In this document: one piece after another, positions 58,999 through 64,000 of the stretch | Numbering within the stretch: the first letter of the stretch is position 1 | Layout: the number at the start of each line of letters is the position of its first letter | Assembly (NCBI RefSeq): GCF_022063185.1 | Contig: NZ_CP091913.1 | Coordinates: 698,501 to 762,500, forward strand | Reading direction: 5' to 3' | Origin: Nostoc sp. UHCC 0870 | Lineage (GTDB): Bacteria > Cyanobacteriota > Cyanobacteriia > Cyanobacteriales > Nostocaceae | Length of the DNA stretch: 64,000 nt | The notes under the pieces: model-generated | The model's input: the letters and a program-made list of their open reading frames with translations, nothing else | The model's database searches: none | What the model was told of the DNA's origin: nothing | Program-made: the position numbers and the translations under genes

Positions 58999-59315
58999 TA
59001 GTTATCCTTCTTTGTTAGTCAATGAAAGTCAGTAATTGGATGACATATATTCGGTAAGTTTATCTTACTAATTCAAGTCAATAGCGTAGTTAAAGCCACA
59101 TTATTTCCTAATGCTTATTAAGGTTGTATTTTATTGATTCTCAATCAGGTAATAATACTCAAGTTTTTATACCAAAAATATCTTGTGCTTGCAGTTAAAA
59201 AAAAGGCTGACTACCAAAATATCGTAGCAGCCGCATATAGAGTATTTATTACTGCCAGAGACTTTCTTGACCTTGATAAAGAATAAGGCAAGACACGGAC
59301 TGCTTTAAAAGTAAA
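58999..59315. other. Intergenic region
   Basis: This AT-rich stretch has no gene or clear repeat. Its right end may contain decayed sequence of the missing part of the TIR gene, but no readable frame remains. Confidence 0.45.
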
Positions 59316-59531
59316 CTACACAAGCTTCTGCTCAATTTCGTCAAGCTGCTGATCTAATCTATTCTGTTCGTCAATCGCATTTGCCCATTCCCTACCCGCA
59401 CTGATTTCTCTGACATGCCAAGCCTCAATCACTCCCTGAGGTTTCATCATGCTCAGATGAGTAGCTAATTCATCACGCAAGGCTTCATCTTTGTGAGAGT
59501 AAGAGAAAAATACTTTGACTGTATTAGACAT
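59316..59531 (-). pseudogene. Truncated TIR-domain gene
   Basis: The 71-codon frame begins like a TIR_2 domain, KVFFSYSHKDEALRDELATH, then GVIEAWHVREISAGREWANA, covering the first strand, first helix and BB-loop region. After AIDEQ it changes to a short Gln/Glu-rich coiled-coil tail (NRLDQQLDEIEQKLV). The second half of a TIR, with the catalytic Glu needed for NADase activity, is absent. The usual WHDRE reads WHVRE here. It is probably a relic, or a small regulatory fragment. It lies 1.5 kb from the conflict operon, where TIR effectors would also fit. Confidence 0.62.
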
Positions 59532-60083
59532 AAATGCTGGTATAAAAGACTTTGAAATTATTGTATATGAATATACAGTTTAACTTTTTGAAATTAATAA
59601 TCTGACAATAATAAATTGACCTTGAAGTATTAAATTTGGCACTGGAATAGGTTGCTAAATCAGCGTCTAAGCTATTATATCTGAGTATTTAGGACAACAA
59701 GACGCGATCGCAAGGCCTCTTACTGATACTATATAGATAAGAGTATCTTTTAATAAATCGGAGAATCAAAAAAGCTTATCACCCTAAATAATCAATTTAT
59801 TTCAATGAAGTGTATTTGCTACTAACAGAGAATTCATAAGGGCGTAATTTTGTGATGGATTAGATGTTTGGCAAGGTATAGAATTGTTCTAATTTCATGG
59901 ATATCTCATCTGTAATTTCCAGCATTCATGCAGTTAAAAAAGCCCAAACATAAGTTAAATTGGCGTGATCAAAGCAAACTATATGCAGACAAATAAACTA
60001 GGCTAAAATCCTCTGCCCTCTTGCCTGATCTATTTACGCCGACTTACTTAGCACTATATAAAGTCAACTAGAGAGGAAGACAA
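59532..60083. other. Divergent intergenic region upstream of sucrose-phosphate synthase
   Basis: These 550 AT-rich bases contain no gene. ATTTACGCCGACTTACTTAG near 60034 resembles a fragment seen near 34070. A strong GAGAGGA ribosome site at the end serves the next gene. Confidence 0.5.
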
Positions 60084-62285
60084 ATGTCACATAACTCAGG
60101 GTTGTATATCATACTAGTCAGTGTTCACGGCTTAATTAGAGGACATAATCTAGAGTTAGGACGAGATGCTGACAACGGTGGACAAACAAAATATGTAGTC
60201 GAACTCGCCGCTACATTAGCTAAACACCCCGACGTAGAGAGAGTTGACCTAGTAACTCGGTTGGTGCAAGACCCCAAAGTGAGTTCTGACTATGCCCAAC
60301 CTGTAGAAATTCTCTCCGATAAAGCCCAAATAATTCGCCTAGCCTGCGGCCCCCGGCGTTACCTCCGTAAAGAAGTCCTCTGGCCTTATTTAGATACCTT
60401 TGCAGATGAATTGCTCAGACACATTCGTAAAGTCGGCAAAATACCAAATGTAATTCATACACACTACGCTGATGCAGGCTATGTTGGTAGTCGAGTTGCA
60501 GGTTGGTTAGGTACACCCCTGGTGCATACAGGTCACTCCCTGGGACGGGTGAAACTGCAAAAATTACTAGAACAGGGAACTAAACCAGAAAGTATTGAAG
60601 AAAACTATCACATCAGTACCCGCATTGAAGCAGAGGAAATTACTCTCGGTGGTGCAGCTTTAGTCATCGCCAGTACCCATCAAGAAGTTGAAGAACAATA
60701 CAGCGTTTATGACCGCTATCAACCACAAAGAATGGTGGTAATTCCTCCTGGTGTAACTTTAGAACGTTTCTACCCAGCAACAGATCATTGGCAAAATCCT
60801 CCGATTTACCAAAAATTACAACGATTTCTGCAAGACCCCTACAAGCCGATGATTACGGCGATTTCCCGTCCGGCTGTGCGTAAAAATGTAGCGACTCTGG
60901 TCAAAGCTTTTGGGGAAGATCCTGAACTGCGTAACTTAGCTAATTTGGTGATTGTGCTAGGAAATCGAGATGACATCACCACAATGGAATCAGGCCCCCG
61001 CCAAGTTTTGACGGAAATATTCCAATTAATCGATCGCTATGATCTTTATGGTCATGTCGCCTATCCTAAACATCATACTTCCGACGATGTACCCGACTTA
61101 TATCGGCTGACCGCAAAAACACGCGGCGTTTTTATCAATCCAGCCCTCACTGAACCCTTTGGACTAACTCTGATTGAAGCTACAGCTTGTGGTTTGCCCA
61201 TCATTGCCACCTCAGACGGCGGCCCACAAGATATTATCGCCGCTTGTGAAAATGGGCTACTGGTTGATCCCCTGAATATTAAAAACATCCAGGATGCACT
61301 AAGAAAAGCTTTGACCGATCCTCAACAATGGCAACGCTGGTCTAATAATGGCTTAGTTAATGTCCGTAAACATTTCTCTTGGCAGAGTCATGTTGAGCAG
61401 TATCTAGAAAAAGTGCGCCTATTCCCCCAACAAAAGGTACAATCTCTACTCAGTCCCCTTGTAGCATTTCCAGCTACTGAACATCCAGGCTGGAATATCC
61501 CTGATACTAACCGCTTACCAACCGCCGATCGCTTCCTGGTGACAGAAATCGATAATACACTCCTAGGTGATCAAGAAGCATTAGAAAAGTTGATTCAGCG
61601 CATCCGCAATGAAGGACAAACAACTGGTGTCTGCATTGCCACGGGTCGCAGTCTCGAAAGTACCTTGAATATGCTGGAAGAATGGCAGTTTCCCATGCCA
61701 GATTTGTTGATCACTTCCACTGGTAGCGAAATCTACTATGGTCCGCAGATTGTCACAGATACAAGTTGGCAGAAACACATTAGTTACAATTGGCAGCCAG
61801 AGGCAATTCGGGAAGCTATGAAAAATATACCTGGTGTAGAATTGCAATCAGCAGAAGCTCAAAGCAGGTTTAAAATCAGCTACTTTGTTGATCCCAGCAT
61901 CTCGCCCAGCTACCGAGAAATTATCCGCCATTTGCGTCGTCAGCAACTCCCTGTTAAAGGGGTTTACAGTCATAGTATGTATCTTGATTTGTTGCCCATC
62001 CGCGCTTCTAAAGGCGATGCCCTACGTTATATTGCTTTAAAATGGGGCTTACCTGTAAAACGGTTCTTAGTTGCAGGGGCATCAGGCAATGATGAAACAA
62101 TGTTAGCAGGTAATACTCTAGCGGTGGTGGTGGGTAATTACAGCAAAGAAATCCACAAATTACGCGGCTATGCTCAGATTTACTTTGCTCAAGGTCATTA
62201 TGCCTGGGGCATTTTGGAAGCACTAGATCATTATGACTTTTTCGGCAATCTCTCCCAAACTCAGCCGGAAATGGTATTAGTCTGA
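60084..62285 (+). CDS. sps: Sucrose-phosphate synthase, two-domain, with degenerate phosphatase half
   Basis: The 733-residue enzyme makes sucrose-6-phosphate from UDP- or ADP-glucose and fructose-6-phosphate in the cytoplasm. The GT4 glycosyltransferase half (about 1-445) has SVHGLIRGHNLELGRDADNG, HTHYADAGYVGS, ISRPAVRKN and the E-x7-E pair Glu357/Glu365 (TEPFGLTLIEA). The second half (about 480-725) is a HAD-type sucrose-phosphatase-like domain. Motif I reads VTEIDNT, with Glu488 in place of the nucleophile Asp, and motif IV reads GASGND (665-670) instead of GDSGND. It is likely inactive and structural or regulatory. A strong ribosome site supports the start. Sucrose is used for salt/desiccation tolerance and as a carbon carrier to heterocysts. 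Confidence 0.92.
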   Translation: MSHNSGLYIILVSVHGLIRGHNLELGRDADNGGQTKYVVELAATLAKHPDVERVDLVTRLVQDPKVSSDYAQPVEILSDKAQIIRLACGPRRYLRKEVLWPYLDTFADELLRHIRKVGKIPNVIHTHYADAGYVGSRVAGWLGTPLVHTGHSLGRVKLQKLLEQGTKPESIEENYHISTRIEAEEITLGGAALVIASTHQEVEEQYSVYDRYQPQRMVVIPPGVTLERFYPATDHWQNPPIYQKLQRFLQDPYKPMITAISRPAVRKNVATLVKAFGEDPELRNLANLVIVLGNRDDITTMESGPRQVLTEIFQLIDRYDLYGHVAYPKHHTSDDVPDLYRLTAKTRGVFINPALTEPFGLTLIEATACGLPIIATSDGGPQDIIAACENGLLVDPLNIKNIQDALRKALTDPQQWQRWSNNGLVNVRKHFSWQSHVEQYLEKVRLFPQQKVQSLLSPLVAFPATEHPGWNIPDTNRLPTADRFLVTEIDNTLLGDQEALEKLIQRIRNEGQTTGVCIATGRSLESTLNMLEEWQFPMPDLLITSTGSEIYYGPQIVTDTSWQKHISYNWQPEAIREAMKNIPGVELQSAEAQSRFKISYFVDPSISPSYREIIRHLRRQQLPVKGVYSHSMYLDLLPIRASKGDALRYIALKWGLPVKRFLVAGASGNDETMLAGNTLAVVVGNYSKEIHKLRGYAQIYFAQGHYAWGILEALDHYDFFGNLSQTQPEMVLV

Positions 62286-62311
62286 TCATCTCTGGGAAGA
62301 TTGGTAATCGG

Positions 62312-62410
62312 TATAGCGGTTCTCGCTTTAGTGAGGTACAAGAACCCCACCCCCAACCCCCTCCCCGCACGCAAGGAGGGGGCTATGGTGTACCTCATGT
62401 GATTAGGAAA
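62312..62410. repeat. MITE-A copy 4
   Basis: The element begins TATAGCGGTTCTCGC and carries the same core and GC-rich hairpin as the other copies. Its right end (GATTAGGAAA, then ATTTAGG) lacks the final CGCTATA, so it is slightly truncated. It lies 27 bases after the sucrose-phosphate synthase stop. The rest of 62286-62632 shows nothing else clear. Confidence 0.75.
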
Positions 62411-62632
62411 ATTTAGGATCTTTGAGATGTTTCGCTTCGCTCAACATGACAAGCAAGCTACAAGCTCCCACTAATTGTTTTGAATTTTGAATTGGAGAGA
62501 AGCGACTTGACATCTGAGATTTAATGAAATTTTGCAGGATGCTGCTATATTAGATACCAAAAGTACAGTAAGATTCACATTTGAAGGCTTAGTAGTACAA
62601 GTATCTAATTGTTGGCAAACCACTCTAGTAGC

Positions 62633-64000
62633 ATGATGTATCAATGCCCCCCAAGGTTTACAGTATCAGGGTTAACGCTGAGTATATTGGTATTAGTTGG
62701 CAGCATAGATTTTCGAGTGATGAAAGCTCAAGCTGTTGAAGATACACAACTGGCAAATAGTCCTCAAAGTTATCAGGAAAAGGATCTAGCCAGCAACTTA
62801 AAATATGGGTTATCGGGTATTGAACAAACAGCCATCACTACAAAAACCTCTTCCCTTCAGGTTGGGGACGAACTAATTTTGTCACAGCAATTCCCACCGC
62901 CGCAGGATGTCCAACCCCCTGCATCTCCTGCTTTACCATCCCCCCAGCCACTACAGCCTTTACCACCACCAGCCGAATTACTCCAGCCTACTAACCCGGA
63001 TAACCAACCTCAGCAACCAATACCAGAGAATATTCCTCAAACCATAACTGTAGAAAGGTTTGAAGTTTTAGGTAGCACCGTATTCAGCCCAGAAGAATTA
63101 GCCAAGGTGACAGAGGAGTTTACCAACAAGCCAATTACTTTAGCGGAACTGTTTCAGGCGCGATCGCAAATTACCGAATTATACGTCAGTCGGGGTTACA
63201 TTACTTCTGGTGCTTATATTCCACCCCAAACAATTAAATCTGGTGTGATTAAAATTCAGGTGGTGGAAGGGAGGTTAGAAGACATTCAGATTAGTGGGAC
63301 ACAAAAACTTAACCCTAATTATGTGCGTAGCCGTTTAGCGATCGCTACCTCTCCCCCTTTAAACCGAGAAAAGTTATTAGAAGCATTACAATTGCTGCGA
63401 CTTAATCCCTTAATTGCCAACGTGTCGGCGGATTTGTCAGCCGGGGCGACTCCGGGGACGAGTTTACTCCAAGTTAACGTTAAGGAAGCGAGAAGCTTTA
63501 ATACTCAATTAGCCCTAGATAATGGGCGATCGCCTAGTGTGGGTAGTTTTCGTCGTCGTATCCAAGTCAATGAAGCTAATTTACTGGGTATAGGGGATGG
63601 TCTAACTTTAGCCTATACTAATACCGATGGTAGTAATGCTTTTGATACTAGCTACACATTACCCCTCAATCCTCGCAACGGCACACTCAAGTTGAGTTTT
63701 GGGGCTTCAGCTAGCAATGTCATTGAAGAACCTTTTAATATTCTCGATATTGAATCCTCCTCTCGTTACTATGAGTTGACACTCCGCCAACCCTTAATGC
63801 AAACTCCCACCCAAGAATTCGCCTTGGGATTGACGGCTTCACGGCGTGAAAGTGAAGCTACTTATATAGATGGTGCAAGATTGCCTTTTCCCTCCTTGGG
63901 TGCTGATGACGCGGGACGCACGCGCATATCTGCGTTACGTTTTTTCCAAGAATGGATCACTCGCAATAATCGCCAAGTGATTGCTTTGCGATCGCAATTT
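62633..64000 (+). CDS. ShlB/FhaC-type (TpsB) outer-membrane transporter, partial
   Basis: An open frame runs from the ATG pair at 62633/62636 to the window edge (456 codons, no stop). The N-terminus has a signal-like segment (LTLSILVLVGSI) and then a Pro/Gln-rich linker (QPPASPALPSPQPLQPLPPP). A POTRA_2 domain follows (VERFEVLGSTVFSPEELAKV, VSRGYITSGAYIPPQ, IKIQVVEGRLEDIQISG). The start of a 16-strand barrel comes next (FNTQLALDNGRSPSVGSFRR, LLGIGDGLTLAYTNTDGSNA). TpsB proteins export a partner TpsA exoprotein across the outer membrane. The partner and the 3' end lie beyond the window. Confidence 0.88.
   Translation, partial: MMYQCPPRFTVSGLTLSILVLVGSIDFRVMKAQAVEDTQLANSPQSYQEKDLASNLKYGLSGIEQTAITTKTSSLQVGDELILSQQFPPPQDVQPPASPALPSPQPLQPLPPPAELLQPTNPDNQPQQPIPENIPQTITVERFEVLGSTVFSPEELAKVTEEFTNKPITLAELFQARSQITELYVSRGYITSGAYIPPQTIKSGVIKIQVVEGRLEDIQISGTQKLNPNYVRSRLAIATSPPLNREKLLEALQLLRLNPLIANVSADLSAGATPGTSLLQVNVKEARSFNTQLALDNGRSPSVGSFRRRIQVNEANLLGIGDGLTLAYTNTDGSNAFDTSYTLPLNPRNGTLKLSFGASASNVIEEPFNILDIESSSRYYELTLRQPLMQTPTQEFALGLTASRRESEATYIDGARLPFPSLGADDAGRTRISALRFFQEWITRNNRQVIALRSQF

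Noticed and set aside
1..64000. tRNA, rRNA, tmRNA or other standard RNA genes
   Set aside because: No cloverleaf with a T-loop GTTCGA-type motif and no rRNA segment was recognised by eye; a covariance scan would be decisive.

Overview
The window is chromosomal DNA of a filamentous, probably heterocyst-forming cyanobacterium of the Nostoc/Anabaena type. The pointers are frequent HIP1 octamers (GCGATCGC), many short tandem heptamer repeats between genes, a Rieske protein, a sucrose-phosphate synthase, DUF1822, COP23 and DUF4079 proteins, CHAT/WD40 proteins, and a cytochrome oxidase operon of the alternative (ARTO/cox3) type. This assignment is inferred from gene content; no rRNA or tRNA gene was seen.

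Layout. 0.5-13.6 kb holds housekeeping and mixed genes: a glutathione S-transferase, a HerA/DUF87-type ATPase, a group 2 sigma factor, a DUF2807 lipoprotein, a Rieske protein followed by a thioredoxin-like remnant, a DUF4079 membrane gene split by a tnpB-only IS605/IS1341-type element, the tail of a second such element, cobO, and an FdhF/YdeP molybdoenzyme. 13.8-32 kb is an accessory surveillance-type cluster: a sigma-70 factor, a DUF1822 protein, two large secreted double-trypsin/TPR paralogues, an Rpn-like nuclease, a CHAT-nSTAND-WD40 giant, a TPR lipoprotein-like gene, a COP23 protein and an HtrA-like protease. 32-44 kb holds a deoxyhypusine synthase-like gene, sppA, small secreted or membrane proteins, an RTX protein, a GTPase, a Ser/Thr kinase, and an unknown gene behind a LexA-box-like site. 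44.6-49.7 kb is a minus-strand oxidase operon (two DUF2231 genes, ctaC, ctaD, ctaE) in which subunit II has lost its CuA ligands. An opposite-strand four-helix-bundle gene sits between ctaD and ctaE.

50.8-57.9 kb is the most interesting part: a tight four-gene minus-strand operon. In order of transcription it encodes an effector (EAD-CHAT-DUF900 hydrolase), an EAD-VMAP-like adaptor, a MoxR AAA+ ATPase, and a vWA-like/SAV_2336-type protein fused to a formylglycine-generating-enzyme (FGE) domain. This matches the vWA-MoxR-VMAP ternary conflict systems known from computational work. The last ~100 bases of the FGE gene look like a variable region of a diversity-generating retroelement (DGR). The codons expected to be AAY keep their pyrimidine third base while the A positions have changed. 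The sensor of this system is therefore probably diversified in trans, since no reverse transcriptase or template repeat lies in the window.

58-64 kb holds two small unknown genes, a truncated TIR gene, a two-domain sucrose-phosphate synthase whose phosphatase half has lost key acids, and the start of a TpsB/ShlB outer-membrane transporter that runs off the window. At least three MITE-like repeat families are scattered through the window, and one repeat segment lies in frame inside the vWA/FGE gene.
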